Positions 18,932 to 29,089 of a stretch of 64,000 nucleotides of DNA are shown here, in pieces; position 1 is the first letter of the stretch; each line of letters starts with the position of its first letter. Source of the DNA: Celeribacter sp. HF31 (GTDB lineage Bacteria; Pseudomonadota; Alphaproteobacteria; Rhodobacterales; Rhodobacteraceae); assembly GCF_011806455.1 (NCBI RefSeq), contig NZ_JAATOT010000004.1, forward strand, positions 310,001 through 374,000. Direction: 5' to 3'. The position numbers were made by a program, and so were the translations under genes. The notes beneath the pieces are model-generated. The model searched no databases, was not told the DNA's origin, and saw nothing but the letters and a program-made list of their open reading frames with translations.

Positions 18932-19702
18932 ATGAGCAAACCTACCAAACCTGCCAATAGTCAGACCTTGCTTCGCGGCCTTTCTGTTCTTGAATGTGTG
19001 GCACATATGCCGCGCAGCATTCCCGAGATCGCCGAAGCGACCGGTGTCACCTATCAGACGGCACATCGTGTTGTGTCTGCTCTCACCGAAGTTCGATATT
19101 TGCGACAGGTGGACAACCGAACCTATGGGTTGGGACCGAAAATCGTCGAGTTGGGTTTTGCAGGCTATCATCAGGCCGATGTCACCAAGATCGCGAAACC
19201 CTCTCTTGCAAAACTGGCGCAGGCAACTTCCGATACAGTGCATCTGGCAAGGCTGGAAGATGGTGAAGTGATCTATCTGGACAAGCTGCAAAGCCGCCGC
19301 CCGATCGAGATCACGTCGCGGATCGGAGGCCGAAAGCCTGCCGTCTCGACGGGGGTGGGCAAGGCTTTGTTGCTGGACACTCCTGAAGAAGATTTGCGGC
19401 GTCTGTTCAAAAGAGACCGTCATCTTATGAAGGTCAAAACACCAGCGACGGAATGGTTCGCGCGGATGCGGTCATATCAAGACGGTGGATATGCTTATGA
19501 TCTTGGGGAGGACGAACACCAAATCCGTTGTGTTGCTGCGCCCCTGCGGGATGCGACGGGGCGTATCGTCGCGGCAATCAGTGTGTCTTCGACGCTTGAA
19601 TACATGCAGCAAGATCGCATGGAGGCCTTGATCCCGGTGGTCAAGGCCACGGCCGCCGAAATCAGCCGTGAACTTGGCTTCCTTGGCGACCGAGACGTTT
19701 AA
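18932..19702 (+). CDS. IclR-family transcriptional regulator
   Basis: 256 residues. The N-terminal winged helix (SIPEIAEATGVTYQTAHRVVSAL) and the C-terminal IclR effector domain (VSTGVGKALLLDTPEE; GYAYDLGEDEHQIRCVAAPL; AAISVSSTLEYM) are both complete. It converges on the flavoprotein gene, overlapping its end by four bases. It probably controls the neighbouring dehydrogenase/TRAP/aldolase genes, inferred from position. Confidence 0.9.
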   Translation: MSKPTKPANSQTLLRGLSVLECVAHMPRSIPEIAEATGVTYQTAHRVVSALTEVRYLRQVDNRTYGLGPKIVELGFAGYHQADVTKIAKPSLAKLAQATSDTVHLARLEDGEVIYLDKLQSRRPIEITSRIGGRKPAVSTGVGKALLLDTPEEDLRRLFKRDRHLMKVKTPATEWFARMRSYQDGGYAYDLGEDEHQIRCVAAPLRDATGRIVAAISVSSTLEYMQQDRMEALIPVVKATAAEISRELGFLGDRDV

Positions 19703-21108
19703 AGCACCTTGCCGGGATTGAGGATTCTCTTTGGATCAAGGGTTTGCTTCAATTCGCGCAACAAGGTCAGTTCCTCATCGCTGCGGCTGTATTTAAGCCA
19801 GGGTTTTTTGTGCAACCCGATGCCATGCTCGGCGGAGACGCTGCCGGAAAAGTTTCGAACGATTTCGTACACGAGGGACTCGATCCGGTGTTCGACACTT
19901 GGATCCGCTGGCAAGGGACCCGTGACGAGGTGAATGTTGCTGTCGCCGATGTGTCCGAAGAAAAAGCGGTTCATATCCGGGAAGTCGGTCTCAAGTGCTG
20001 CGCGCATGTGTGCGACACACTCACCGATTTTGGCAATTGGCACGGAAACATCGAAATTGATCGTCGGCCGACAGGTCATCAACAGTTCTGTCACGCCATC
20101 GCGCAAGGCCCAGAGATCAAGCGCGTCTTTTTGCGATTGTGCCAGAGCTGCGTCGAGAATCCAGCCTTGCTCCATCGCCTCTCCGAGCATGTCGTGAAAC
20201 AGGTCGTTTTCCTTATCCGGATCGGGCCCTTGCATATCGATGAGGGCGTAAAGCGGCGCCTTGGATTCAAGCGGGGCACGCAGGCCTGTGATTTTGAGCA
20301 CTGCATCGAAATAATCCGACCACATCACTTCGAAGGCGCTGACGCGGTCGGAGAGCATACGTCGGGCATGACCCAAAAGGGCCAGAGCAGCCTCGAAATC
20401 GGGAAGGGCGACCAGAGCGGTATTCGCGCCGGCAATCCCCGGATGCAGTTTCAGCACGGCCCGTGTGATGACCCCAAGCGTGCCTTCGCTGCCAATGAAC
20501 AGGGGCTTCAGGTCCAGTGCGGCGTTGTTCTTTGGCATCTGGTTGAGCATCGACAGGATGCGCCCGTCCGCTAGAACCACCTCAAGGCCTAGCACCAAAT
20601 CGCGGGTCATGCCGTAGCGAATCACACGATTGCCGCCCGCATTGGTCGAGATGTTGCCGCCGATCTGACATGAACCGCGCGGGCCGAGGTCGAGGCCGAA
20701 CATCATTCCTTCCGCCTCGGCGGCTTCCTGAATGGTTTGCAAGGGCGTTCCGGCAAGAACCGTCGCGGTGGCGGAGGCGGTGTCGATCTCTTCAATGCCA
20801 CTCATGCGTGCGAGTGACAAAAGCAAAGCTCCATCGCTGGCCACCGCACCGCCAGCGAGACCCGTACGCCCGCCCTGAGGCACAACCGGGATGTTGTGGC
20901 GATTGCACAGCGACAAAACCTCGGAGACCTCTTGTGTGCTGCGCGGCAGGGCGAGGCCGATGGGTCGCCCGGGAATCTCTGCGCTCCAGTCCTTGATATC
21001 CGTTTCCGAGACATCTTCGCCGCTGATGAGGTCGGTTGGAGAGAGGCAATGAGCCAAGGCCTCCCAGAAGGCCTCGATATCCGGTTTTCCAAGAACTTGT
21101 GTCTGCAT
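19699..21108 (-). CDS. FAD-linked D-2-hydroxyacid dehydrogenase (GlcD/D2HGDH type)
   Basis: 469 residues. The FAD-binding PCMH domain has PVVPQGGRTGLAGGAV and LGPRGSCQIGGNISTNAGG. The FAD-oxidase C-terminal domain ends with the expected FFGHIGDSNIHL, SAEHGIGLHKK and LDPKRILNPGKVL. Family members oxidise D-lactate, glycolate or D-2-hydroxyglutarate to the 2-oxo acid. It is divergent from the TRAP operon that ends in 4-hydroxy-2-oxovalerate aldolase, so it may supply a 4-hydroxy-2-oxo acid from a 2-hydroxy acid (inference). Confidence 0.87.
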   Translation of the reverse strand: MQTQVLGKPDIEAFWEALAHCLSPTDLISGEDVSETDIKDWSAEIPGRPIGLALPRSTQEVSEVLSLCNRHNIPVVPQGGRTGLAGGAVASDGALLLSLARMSGIEEIDTASATATVLAGTPLQTIQEAAEAEGMMFGLDLGPRGSCQIGGNISTNAGGNRVIRYGMTRDLVLGLEVVLADGRILSMLNQMPKNNAALDLKPLFIGSEGTLGVITRAVLKLHPGIAGANTALVALPDFEAALALLGHARRMLSDRVSAFEVMWSDYFDAVLKITGLRAPLESKAPLYALIDMQGPDPDKENDLFHDMLGEAMEQGWILDAALAQSQKDALDLWALRDGVTELLMTCRPTINFDVSVPIAKIGECVAHMRAALETDFPDMNRFFFGHIGDSNIHLVTGPLPADPSVEHRIESLVYEIVRNFSGSVSAEHGIGLHKKPWLKYSRSDEELTLLRELKQTLDPKRILNPGKVL

Positions 21109-21283
21109 ATCTTCCTCCTCGAAGCGGCATAATCTATCATATGTTGAGAGGTAATTTCACTATTTGACATAAGATGATTTGAATCGTTAGAAGGTTCAAG
21201 GGAAATGGCAGGGCTATCCTGTTGTTGCCGGAGGAAATGGGTCCGCACGAGTGGGCTCACATGACTGAACCTGGGAGGATTCC

Positions 21284-22297
21284 ATGATTCACTTCAACGC
21301 GGGCACAAGCCTGCGCAAAACGGCTGTTGCGATTTGCCTTTTGGCGACGTCTTTGGGGGCGACGCAGGCGGTGGCTGAACCTGAGCTGACGATCAAAGCG
21401 GCACATGCCGCATCGGCCACCAACACCGGCCACCTCGCACTTGAGTTTATCGACGAGCAAATGCGTGAAAGAACCGAAGGCCGGATCGGGCTTGAGATTT
21501 TTCCGAACGGGCAGCTTGGTGGTGAACGCGAATTGATCGAGAGCCTGCAGCTCGGCAATCTGGATATGGCCTTTGTGTCCTCGGCGCCGCTCGGCAGTTT
21601 CAACAAAGAGTATTTCGCGCTCGATATTCCGTTCCTGTTCAAGGACCGCGAAAGTGTCTACCGCGTGCTGGACGGTGAGGTTGGTCAAGGCCTTCTCGAC
21701 AGCCTTGAGCGCGTCGGCCTACATGGCGTTGGTTATTGGGAAAATGGCTTCCGTCAGTTGACCAACAACGTGAAGCCGATCTACACGCCCGCCGATCTCG
21801 AGGGCATGAAAATGCGCACCATGGAAAACGAGGTGCATATCGCGGCGTGGCGTGAAGAGGGGGCAAACCCGGCGCCTCTGGCGTTTTCTGAGCTGTTCAC
21901 CGCACTGCAGCAGGGCACGTTCGATGCACAAGAAGGGCCGATCAACCTCTTCTATGACATGAAGTTCTTCGAAGTGCAGAAGTACATCACCAAGACGAAC
22001 CACATCTATTCCCCGTTTGTGGTGCTGATGAACCCGGAAGTGACGGCACGGATGTCCGATGAGGATCGTGCGATTTTCGAAGAGGTCTTCGCGGAGTCCA
22101 AAGCCTATCAACGCCAACTCGCGCAGGACGCCGACGACAAGGCCGAAGCCGCGATGCCTGAGATTACCTTTGTCGAGCTTACGGCAGAACAACAGGCCGA
22201 GTTCGCCGGTCGTATGGGCCCGGTCATCGAGATGGTGAAAAAGAAAATCGGTGCGGAGGCGGTGGACCGCATCATGGCCATTGCCAACGGCGAATAA
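21284..22297 (+). CDS. dctP: TRAP transporter substrate-binding protein DctP
   Basis: 337 residues with a signal peptide ending near ...GATQAVA. The DctP family is recognised by GRIGLEIFPNGQLGGERELIESLQLGNLDMAFVSS in the first third and PADLEGMKMRTMEN with its organic-acid-binding Arg. It binds an acid in the periplasm for the DctQM permease. ATG 21284 follows GGGAGG. The operon continues with dctQ, dctM and the aldehyde dehydrogenase/aldolase pair, so the cargo is presumably their precursor. Confidence 0.91.
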   Translation: MIHFNAGTSLRKTAVAICLLATSLGATQAVAEPELTIKAAHAASATNTGHLALEFIDEQMRERTEGRIGLEIFPNGQLGGERELIESLQLGNLDMAFVSSAPLGSFNKEYFALDIPFLFKDRESVYRVLDGEVGQGLLDSLERVGLHGVGYWENGFRQLTNNVKPIYTPADLEGMKMRTMENEVHIAAWREEGANPAPLAFSELFTALQQGTFDAQEGPINLFYDMKFFEVQKYITKTNHIYSPFVVLMNPEVTARMSDEDRAIFEEVFAESKAYQRQLAQDADDKAEAAMPEITFVELTAEQQAEFAGRMGPVIEMVKKKIGAEAVDRIMAIANGE

Positions 22298-22306
22298 GTC
22301 AAACGG

Positions 22307-22337
22307 ACCGAGCGCGACACTGCAGTGCGCGCTCGGT
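22307..22337 (+). promoter_or_regulatory. intra-operon hairpin after dctP
   Basis: A 10-bp GC-rich stem (ACCGAGCGCG/CGCGCTCGGT) without a U-run, between dctP and dctQ. It probably stabilises the dctP message, as proposed for the tctC hairpin. Confidence 0.5.
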
Positions 22338-22369
22338 CAGACCGACCTCCTATTGACTGGAGTATCCCC

Positions 22370-22858
22370 TTGAAATTCATCAACGAGAAACTCGAAGAGA
22401 CGCTTCTGGTCGCTCTTCTTGCCTCAATGACTCTTCTCATCGGACTTCAGGTTTTCATGCGCTATGTGATGGAAGCCTCCCTGACCTGGTCAGAAGAATT
22501 GGCGCGTTATCTGTTCATCTGGGCAACCTACATCGGGGTGAGCTACGGCGTTCGAAAGCAGGCGCATATCCGCGTCACAGCTTTCAGCGATCTGCTGCCG
22601 CATCGTGGCCAGATCCTGGTGCGCATTCTCATCCATCTCGTGTTCGGCCTTTTTGCCGCTCTGGTGATTTGGGAAGGGACGAAACTCACCGCGAAAATCT
22701 ATGGCTTCGGTCAGACCTCGTCCTCGCTGGGGGTCCCGATGGCCTATGTCTATGCCGCGCCGGTGGTGGGTTTTGGTCTCGTGGTGATCCGTCTTATTCA
22801 ACACATCGTGCTCGATATCGCCCGGTTGCGTGGTCGCGCCCCGGAGGCCGAAGAATGA
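22370..22858 (+). CDS. dctQ: TRAP transporter small permease DctQ
   Basis: 162 residues from TTG 22370, which lies eight bases after CTGGAG. A longer frame from 22325 would begin inside the hairpin. Four membrane segments are visible. The DctQ pattern includes WSEELARYLFIWATYIGVSYGVRKQAHIRV. The stop overlaps the dctM start (ATGA), so the two are coupled. Confidence 0.88.
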   Translation: MKFINEKLEETLLVALLASMTLLIGLQVFMRYVMEASLTWSEELARYLFIWATYIGVSYGVRKQAHIRVTAFSDLLPHRGQILVRILIHLVFGLFAALVIWEGTKLTAKIYGFGQTSSSLGVPMAYVYAAPVVGFGLVVIRLIQHIVLDIARLRGRAPEAEE

Positions 22859-24138
22859 TTTCTGCTCTGCTCTTTATTCCGTTCCTCGTCATGCTTCTGG
22901 TGTCGGTGCCGATCGGCATCGCCTTGGGGCTGGCTTCGACGCTGGCGCTTTTGGTCAGTGGCAAGGTGAGTTCAAGCTATATCGCACAGGGGCTTGTCAC
23001 CTCGATTGACAGCTTTCCCCTGATGGCGGTGCCCTTCTTTGTGCTCGCGGGCGATCTCATGGGGCACGGTGGCCTGTCCAAACGGCTCTTGAAGGTCGGG
23101 CTCGTGCTCTTCGGGCGCTATTCCGGTGGCTTGGCGATCATCGCGGTTGTCACCTGTATGTTCTTTGCCGCGATCTCCGGCTCCGGTCCGGCCACCGTGG
23201 CCGCTGTTGGCGCGATCCTGATGCCCGCGATGGCCAAAGGGGGCTATCGCCCGCCCTTCACAGGCGGGCTTATCGCCTCTGCGGGGAGCCTCGGGGTCAT
23301 CATCCCGCCATCGATCCCGATGGTGATCTATGCCACGTCGGCCAATGTCTCCGTGACCAAAATGTTCATGGCCGGTGTCGTGCCGGGGGCTCTGATCGGC
23401 ATTGCTCTTATCGTATATTCATGGTTCCAGGCGCGCCGCGAAGGCATCGAACGCAGCACGGAACGCCATAGCTTCAAGGACATCGTCGTCACCATCTGGG
23501 AGGCGAAATGGGCCCTCATGGTCCCCGTCCTGATCTTAGGCGGCATCTATGGCGGTGTCTTCACGCCCACAGAGGCCTCCGCGATCGGTGTGATCTATGG
23601 CCTCATCGTTGGGCTTTTCGTCTATCGCGAATTGAAATTCGCGGACCTGCATCACATTTTTGCGTCCTCGGCGCTCACCTCGGCCACGATCATGCTGATC
23701 GTCGGGGCGGCCACGATCTTCGGGCGGGTTCTGGCGATCGAGCGCATCCCGGTGATGATGGCGGATTTCATTACGCAGTTGGTGAGCAACCCGCTGATGA
23801 TCCTTATCCTGATCAACCTGCTGTTGCTGGTGGTGGGCACATTCATGGAGACGCTCGCCGCGATCATCATCCTCACTCCGATCCTGTTGCCGGTCGCTGT
23901 GGCGACGGGGGTGGATCCGGTCCATTTCGGCATTGTCATGATCGCCAACCTCGCGATCGGCATGGTGACGCCGCCTGTGGGCGTAAACCTCTTTGTCGCC
24001 TCGCGCGTGGGCAACATTCCTCTGGAAAAACTCATGCGCTCAGCGGCGCCCTTTCTTGGGGTGATGCTCCTGATCCTGGCGTTGATCACCTATGTGCCCG
24101 CTCTGTCTCTCGGCCTGCCGGCCCTCTTCGGAATGTAA
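22855..24138 (+). CDS. dctM: TRAP transporter large permease DctM
   Basis: 427 residues from ATG 22855, overlapping the dctQ stop. About 12 membrane segments. Typical DctM motifs: DSFPLMAVPFFVLAGDLM, AISGSGPATVAAVGAIL, GSLGVIIPPSIPMVIYA and GMVTPPVGVNLFVAS. It is the transport channel of the sodium-dependent TRAP importer with DctP and DctQ. Confidence 0.93.
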   Translation: MISALLFIPFLVMLLVSVPIGIALGLASTLALLVSGKVSSSYIAQGLVTSIDSFPLMAVPFFVLAGDLMGHGGLSKRLLKVGLVLFGRYSGGLAIIAVVTCMFFAAISGSGPATVAAVGAILMPAMAKGGYRPPFTGGLIASAGSLGVIIPPSIPMVIYATSANVSVTKMFMAGVVPGALIGIALIVYSWFQARREGIERSTERHSFKDIVVTIWEAKWALMVPVLILGGIYGGVFTPTEASAIGVIYGLIVGLFVYRELKFADLHHIFASSALTSATIMLIVGAATIFGRVLAIERIPVMMADFITQLVSNPLMILILINLLLLVVGTFMETLAAIIILTPILLPVAVATGVDPVHFGIVMIANLAIGMVTPPVGVNLFVASRVGNIPLEKLMRSAAPFLGVMLLILALITYVPALSLGLPALFGM

Positions 24139-24156
24139 ACTCAAAGGAATTGCACG

Positions 24157-25068
24157 ATGACAAAGAAACTGCGTGCCGTGATTATCGGTCCCGGCAATAT
24201 CGGAACGGACCTGTTGATGAAAATGCAGCGCTCCGAATGGGTTGAGCCGGTTTGGATGGTTGGTATTGACCCGACCTCTGAAGGCCTCAAGCGGGCGGCG
24301 GAAATGGGTATCAAAACCACCGCAGAGGGGGTCGATGGAATGCTTGAGGCCGTTGAGGCCGATGACATCCGTATCGCCTTTGATGCGACCTCGGCCTATG
24401 TCCATGCCGAGAACAGCCGTAAGCTCAATGAGAAGGGTGTTCTCATGGTCGACCTGACGCCTGCCGCCATCGGTCCTTACTGTGTGCCGCCGGTCAATCT
24501 TGCGGAACATGCCGCCAAGCTTGAAATGAACGTCAACATGGTGACCTGTGGCGGTCAGGCGACGATCCCCATGGTCGCCGCCGTCTCACGCGTTCAGCCG
24601 GTCGCTTATGGCGAGATCGTGGCCTCTGTGGCCTCGCGGTCTATCGGGCCTGGCACGCGCAAGAACATCGACGAATTTACCCAGACTACTGCCCGCGCCA
24701 TCGAAAATGTCGGCGGTGCAAAGAAAGGCAAGGCGATCATCGTTGTGAATCCGGCTGAGCCGCCGCTTCTCATGCGCGACACCATTCATGTTCTGACCGA
24801 GGACACGCCCGACGAAGCCGCCATCACCGAATCCGTCAAGTCGATGGTCCAGGAGGTTCAGAAATATGTGCCGGGCTACACGCTTGTGAATGGCCCGGTG
24901 TTCGACGGAAATCGCGTCTCGATTTTTGTCGAGGTCGAGGGGCTTGGGGATTTCCTGCCGAAATATGCGGGCAATCTCGACATCATGACCTCGGCCGCGC
25001 TGCGCACGGCTGAAATGTTCGCACAAGAAATCGCAGGCGGTGACATCGCCCTGCCCAAACGCGCTTGA
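24157..25068 (+). CDS. mhpF: acetaldehyde dehydrogenase (acylating)
   Basis: 303 residues, the usual length for MhpF/DmpF. Rossmann motif [16 protein letters not shown]; catalytic Cys in [11 protein letters not shown]; further signatures [13 protein letters not shown] and RDTIHV. It converts the aldehyde from the partner aldolase to acetyl-CoA (or propionyl-CoA) with NAD and CoA, and family members channel the aldehyde inside a complex with that aldolase. It is followed 12 bases later by the aldolase gene. Confidence 0.93.
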   Translation: MTKKLRAVIIGPGNIGTDLLMKMQRSEWVEPVWMVGIDPTSEGLKRAAEMGIKTTAEGVDGMLEAVEADDIRIAFDATSAYVHAENSRKLNEKGVLMVDLTPAAIGPYCVPPVNLAEHAAKLEMNVNMVTCGGQATIPMVAAVSRVQPVAYGEIVASVASRSIGPGTRKNIDEFTQTTARAIENVGGAKKGKAIIVVNPAEPPLLMRDTIHVLTEDTPDEAAITESVKSMVQEVQKYVPGYTLVNGPVFDGNRVSIFVEVEGLGDFLPKYAGNLDIMTSAALRTAEMFAQEIAGGDIALPKRA

Positions 25069-25079
25069 AGGAGGCCAGA

Positions 25080-26105
25080 ATGAGCATCGAAGGCCGCAAC
25101 GTCACATTGCACGAAATGAGCCTGCGCGATGGCATGCATGCCAAGCGCCAACAAATCTCCATCGAGGAGATGATCACCATCGCCAAGGCGCTCGACGCCG
25201 CAGGGATGCCCTGGATCGAAGTGACCCATGGGGATGGTCTGGGCGGCAACTCCGTCAACTACGGTTTCGCCCCGGCCACGGACGACGAATATCTCGCCGC
25301 GGTGATCCCGCATATGAAAAACGCGAAAGTCTCTGCGCTGCTGCTTCCCGGCATCGGCATTCTGGACGATCTCAAACGCGCAATGGATCTCGGGATTTCC
25401 GGCGTTCGGGTCGCCACGCATTGTACCGAGGCGGATGTCGCCGAACAGCATATCAAATTTGCCGCCCAGACCGATCTCGACACGGTCGGTTTCCTGATGA
25501 TGGCGCATCGCAACAGCCCCGAAGGGTTGGTGGAAGAAGCGCTGAAAATGGAAAGCTATGGCGCCAACTGCATCTATTGCACCGACTCCGCAGGTTATAT
25601 GCTACCCGACGATGTAAGAGCGCGGATCATCGCGCTGCGCGAGGCGCTGTCGCCGGAGACGGAACTCGGCTTCCATGGTCACCATAACTTGGGTATGGGG
25701 ATTGCCAATTCGGTCGCTGCCGTCGAATGCGGGGCGAACCGCATCGACGGGGCTGCAGCCGGTCTGGGTGCCGGTGCGGGCAACGCGCCGATGGAGCTGC
25801 TCGTCGCGGTTTTCAACCGTATGGGCGCGCAGACCGGGGTCGACCTGTTCGGTATCATGGATGTCGCCGAAGATCTTGTCGTGCCGATGATGGACCATCT
25901 TGTCCGGGTGGACCGCAACTCTCTGACCATCGGTTACGCAGGTGTCTACAGCTCCTTCCTGCTCTTCGCGAAGCGGGCGGAGGAACGCTACGGCATCCCG
26001 GCGCGCGAATTGCTTATGGAATTGGGCAAGCGAGGTATGGTCGGTGGTCAGGAGGATATGATCGAAGATCTCGCACTGACCTGGCAGCGTGAGCGTCGTA
26101 CGTAA
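25080..26105 (+). CDS. mhpE: 4-hydroxy-2-oxovalerate aldolase
   Basis: 341 residues from ATG 25080, preceded by AAGGAGG; an upstream in-frame TTG at 25065 is rejected because it contains that ribosome site. The HMGL-like barrel has [17 protein letters not shown] with metal and substrate residues, and [15 protein letters not shown] with the metal-binding His pair. It cleaves 4-hydroxy-2-oxo acids to pyruvate and an aldehyde that passes to the upstream dehydrogenase. The hydratase and ring-cleavage genes that usually accompany it are absent. Confidence 0.93.
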   Translation: MSIEGRNVTLHEMSLRDGMHAKRQQISIEEMITIAKALDAAGMPWIEVTHGDGLGGNSVNYGFAPATDDEYLAAVIPHMKNAKVSALLLPGIGILDDLKRAMDLGISGVRVATHCTEADVAEQHIKFAAQTDLDTVGFLMMAHRNSPEGLVEEALKMESYGANCIYCTDSAGYMLPDDVRARIIALREALSPETELGFHGHHNLGMGIANSVAAVECGANRIDGAAAGLGAGAGNAPMELLVAVFNRMGAQTGVDLFGIMDVAEDLVVPMMDHLVRVDRNSLTIGYAGVYSSFLLFAKRAEERYGIPARELLMELGKRGMVGGQEDMIEDLALTWQRERRT

Positions 26106-26113
26106 ATAAATGA

Positions 26114-26142
26114 AATCCCCGGCCTGATGCAGTCCGGGGATT
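26114..26142 (+). terminator. hairpin at end of TRAP/aldolase operon
   Basis: Stem AATCCCCGG/CCGGGGATT with an 11-base loop, nine bases after the aldolase stop. There is no strong U-run, so it may be a weak terminator or a 3-prime-end stabiliser. Confidence 0.6.
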
Positions 26143-26554
26143 CATAGGTTGGGGATTGAGGCCAAGTGGCTGTTGCAAAATCTTGTGTGTTCCAAACCTA
26201 ATGTTGGGGAAATGCATTTGAGTGATTGGCCGAAGCGTAGAGATTCGGATCTACTTTTACTCGTTGAGCGACCCGTGCCGGTTCCCTCTCTTAATCGTCA
26301 TTGCCCATTTCTGTTCAGGCTCCTTCTGCTCTGAATGTCGTGTGACAAATGTATCGGACTTGCTGCGTAAGCCTCGGGTGATATGTGCGTTTTCGAGTTG
26401 GAGATCTGAAGCGGAGATATCGCCCTTTGCCAGAGGTTCTTCATCGTGGGCCCGGACATTCCATTCATGCCTGACACAGAGAACTTCCGCTCGCAGTTCT
26501 TTTGTGATCCTTCACGGTCTACTCGGCGAATGCCTGACGTTTGAGCGCGTTGCC
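26143..26554. other. gene-free stretch
   Basis: About 410 bases between the aldolase and mprF, which converge. I see no coding frame or RNA gene that I can support. Confidence 0.4.
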
Positions 26555-29089
26555 TCACCCGATCACGCCAATGAGGTCATGAGCCACGGCCATGATGTTC
26601 GCGCGAGGGGGCACAACAATATAGACAGGCTCCCAACGGGGCGAAAATTTCTGTTTGAACCCGCGCAGCCCCTCGAAATTGTAGAACTGTCCGCCATGCC
26701 GATAAACGAAGGCGCCGAGGTGGGTGCTCATGCGCACCCCGCGACGCGCTTCGAGTCCGGAAAGCGGCGCATTGCCGAGTGAGAACTCGGCGTGACCGTC
26801 GTCTTTGAAATGCAACAGCAGTGAGGTGAACAGGAAATCCATCGTGCCGTTCGGGATGGAGTCTCTGTGCCGCATGAGGTCGAGTGAGGCGCGGTGCTTA
26901 CGGTCGGTGACCCAGAGATTGGCAAAGGCCACAATCTTTCCCTCGTGGCGCACCACCGCGATTGGGGTGCGGTTCAGATAGCGGGTGTCGAAACTGCCGA
27001 CCGAAAAGCCTTTCTCCTCACCGACTTTGGCCTTCAGCCAGCCGTCTGAGATGTCTTTCAATTCGGACAGGAGATTGTCCCCATGCGGAGCGGAGAGCAC
27101 CTCGAAACCCAATCCGTCGCGAAGCGCTCGGTTATAGGCGGTGCGTAGCCGCTTGCGTGAAGCGCCTTCGAGGCTGAATTCGTTGAGATCAACCACGGCT
27201 TCTTCGCCAAACTTATGTGCAACCATACCCATATCAATCCAGATTGTCGCCGACGCCGCAGAGACCGCATAGAAAACAGGGCGTGCATTGGCCGCATAGG
27301 CTGCATCATGGAAATCCCAGACCAAGGCCTGAAACTCTTCCGGCTTACCGATCGGATCGTGTAGCGCGATCCAGCTACGCCCCTGAATGCGATACATCAA
27401 AAAGCTGTTTCCGGTATCCGAGAACAGAAAAGCCTTGTCGCCGGTCAGCGCGACGCAGGCCTCGGGACGGTCCTGAGAGTGCACAATCGTTTCCACATGG
27501 TCTAGCGTCTCGGGATCGGGAAGCAGATCGCCCAGACGGGAGGGCCTCAGGGCATAGCGCATCAGGAGGAGAACCATAACGACGAGTCCGACGAGGCCAG
27601 CGCGCATAGAACGCGGCGCGGCATGGTCAGATGCGAATTGCCACCAAAGGCTCGTTTCATAAGGAACGGCTTTGTGGGCGAAAAAGAACACCCCCGCCAG
27701 TGCGCCGGAGAGGCAGCCGATCAGCAAGACCCATCGGAGGCTCAAGATATTGTGTGTCAGCCGTGTCGCGCGATAGAACTCGTGCCGCGCCGGAAGAAGC
27801 ACAAGAGCCGCCGCCAAAAGGATGACCGCCCTGTCATAATCCAGACCATGGGCGACACTGACTCCGGCTCCGGCGAGCAGGGCCCCCATCGCCAACCACC
27901 ACGCCCCTTCGACCCGTTGCAAAAGCCCATGCGCAATCACCAAAAGACAGGCGCCAAGAGCACTCGACAACAGCGCCCCACCCTCGACGAAACCGAGAGG
28001 CAAAAGAACCTCGAGCTCTTCGGTCCATTCGCTCGCGGTGGGCAGCAAGGACCTCAACATCATGAGGACCCCCGAGGCAAAGACCATTGCGGACATGGCC
28101 AGCGGCATCAGTGCGGAAATCGCCTTTTGCGTCGGGGCGAGGGTCGGGCCGAGACGCTGCCTGAGGAGCCGCGCCTCACCAAGGGCCATCAAGATGAGGG
28201 CCAGCGCGAAGGGCACGAGATAATAGATCAGCCGGAACAGAAGAAGCCCCGCGGCAATCTCTGTGACTGGAACATCAGCAGGCAAGGCGGCAATGATGAT
28301 TGTCTCAAAGACACCGACGCCACCAGGGACGTGGCTCAGCACCCCGGCCATCACCGCGATTGCATAGATCGCAAGGAAACTCGCAAAACTGACATTGTCG
28401 GATGGCAAAAGCAGGTAGAGCGTCGACGCCGCCATAATCGTTTCGAGGGTGACAAACACGAATTGCCCAGAGGCAAGCCCAAGCGAGGGCGCGGCAAGGG
28501 TCACGCCTCGCACGGTCACAGTTTTCTTTTGGAGCGTCACAATTGCCAAGCTGGTGATCACGACGCCGACAACCGACAGCGCACTCCAGCGAACCAGAGA
28601 GGGCGCCCACAAGATCATGCTTCCGAGCGCATCAGGATGCCACGCCAGCGCCAGCAATCCGATCACTGTGGAGCCTAAGCCAAAGGAAACAGAGCCGAAG
28701 AACGATATCCCCGCGATATCGAGTGGAGAGAGACCCAACGCCGAGTAAATGCGATAGCGCACCGCCCCTCCCGTAATCGGCCCCGCGCCGACGGTATTGC
28801 CAATCCCATACCCCAGAAATGATCCTAAAGCTGTGACGTGGAACGGCAGGCGATGCCCAATATACCTGAGCGCGGACCAATCGTACCCGATCAAAGCGAC
28901 ATAGCCGATAAATGTACAAAGAAGCGCGAGCCAGAGCGTTGTGAGTGGTGTCGCACGCACCATGGCCATGACATCATGTAGCTGTACGTCGCGCAAAAGA
29001 TGGTAAAGCGCATAGGACCCTGCCGCAAAAAGCGCGGCAGTTATCAGATATGGCGTCAGCAAGCGAATGCGTGATTTCATCTCAGACAT
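26555..29089 (-). CDS. mprF: phosphatidylglycerol lysyltransferase/flippase MprF
   Basis: 844 residues, the full length of bifunctional MprF/LpiA. The N-terminal half is a flippase domain with about 14 membrane segments (LGSFLGYGIGNTVGAGPITGGAVRYRIY is characteristic). The C-terminal 300 residues form the DUF2156 aminoacyl-transferase domain (VALTGDKAFLFSD; WIALHDPIG; FSLGNAPLSGLE). It transfers an amino acid, usually lysine from its tRNA, to phosphatidylglycerol and flips the product outward, lowering surface negative charge. No acvB/virJ hydrolase gene is adjacent, unlike in rhizobia. Confidence 0.92.
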   Translation of the reverse strand: MSEMKSRIRLLTPYLITAALFAAGSYALYHLLRDVQLHDVMAMVRATPLTTLWLALLCTFIGYVALIGYDWSALRYIGHRLPFHVTALGSFLGYGIGNTVGAGPITGGAVRYRIYSALGLSPLDIAGISFFGSVSFGLGSTVIGLLALAWHPDALGSMILWAPSLVRWSALSVVGVVITSLAIVTLQKKTVTVRGVTLAAPSLGLASGQFVFVTLETIMAASTLYLLLPSDNVSFASFLAIYAIAVMAGVLSHVPGGVGVFETIIIAALPADVPVTEIAAGLLLFRLIYYLVPFALALILMALGEARLLRQRLGPTLAPTQKAISALMPLAMSAMVFASGVLMMLRSLLPTASEWTEELEVLLPLGFVEGGALLSSALGACLLVIAHGLLQRVEGAWWLAMGALLAGAGVSVAHGLDYDRAVILLAAALVLLPARHEFYRATRLTHNILSLRWVLLIGCLSGALAGVFFFAHKAVPYETSLWWQFASDHAAPRSMRAGLVGLVVMVLLLMRYALRPSRLGDLLPDPETLDHVETIVHSQDRPEACVALTGDKAFLFSDTGNSFLMYRIQGRSWIALHDPIGKPEEFQALVWDFHDAAYAANARPVFYAVSAASATIWIDMGMVAHKFGEEAVVDLNEFSLEGASRKRLRTAYNRALRDGLGFEVLSAPHGDNLLSELKDISDGWLKAKVGEEKGFSVGSFDTRYLNRTPIAVVRHEGKIVAFANLWVTDRKHRASLDLMRHRDSIPNGTMDFLFTSLLLHFKDDGHAEFSLGNAPLSGLEARRGVRMSTHLGAFVYRHGGQFYNFEGLRGFKQKFSPRWEPVYIVVPPRANIMAVAHDLIGVIG

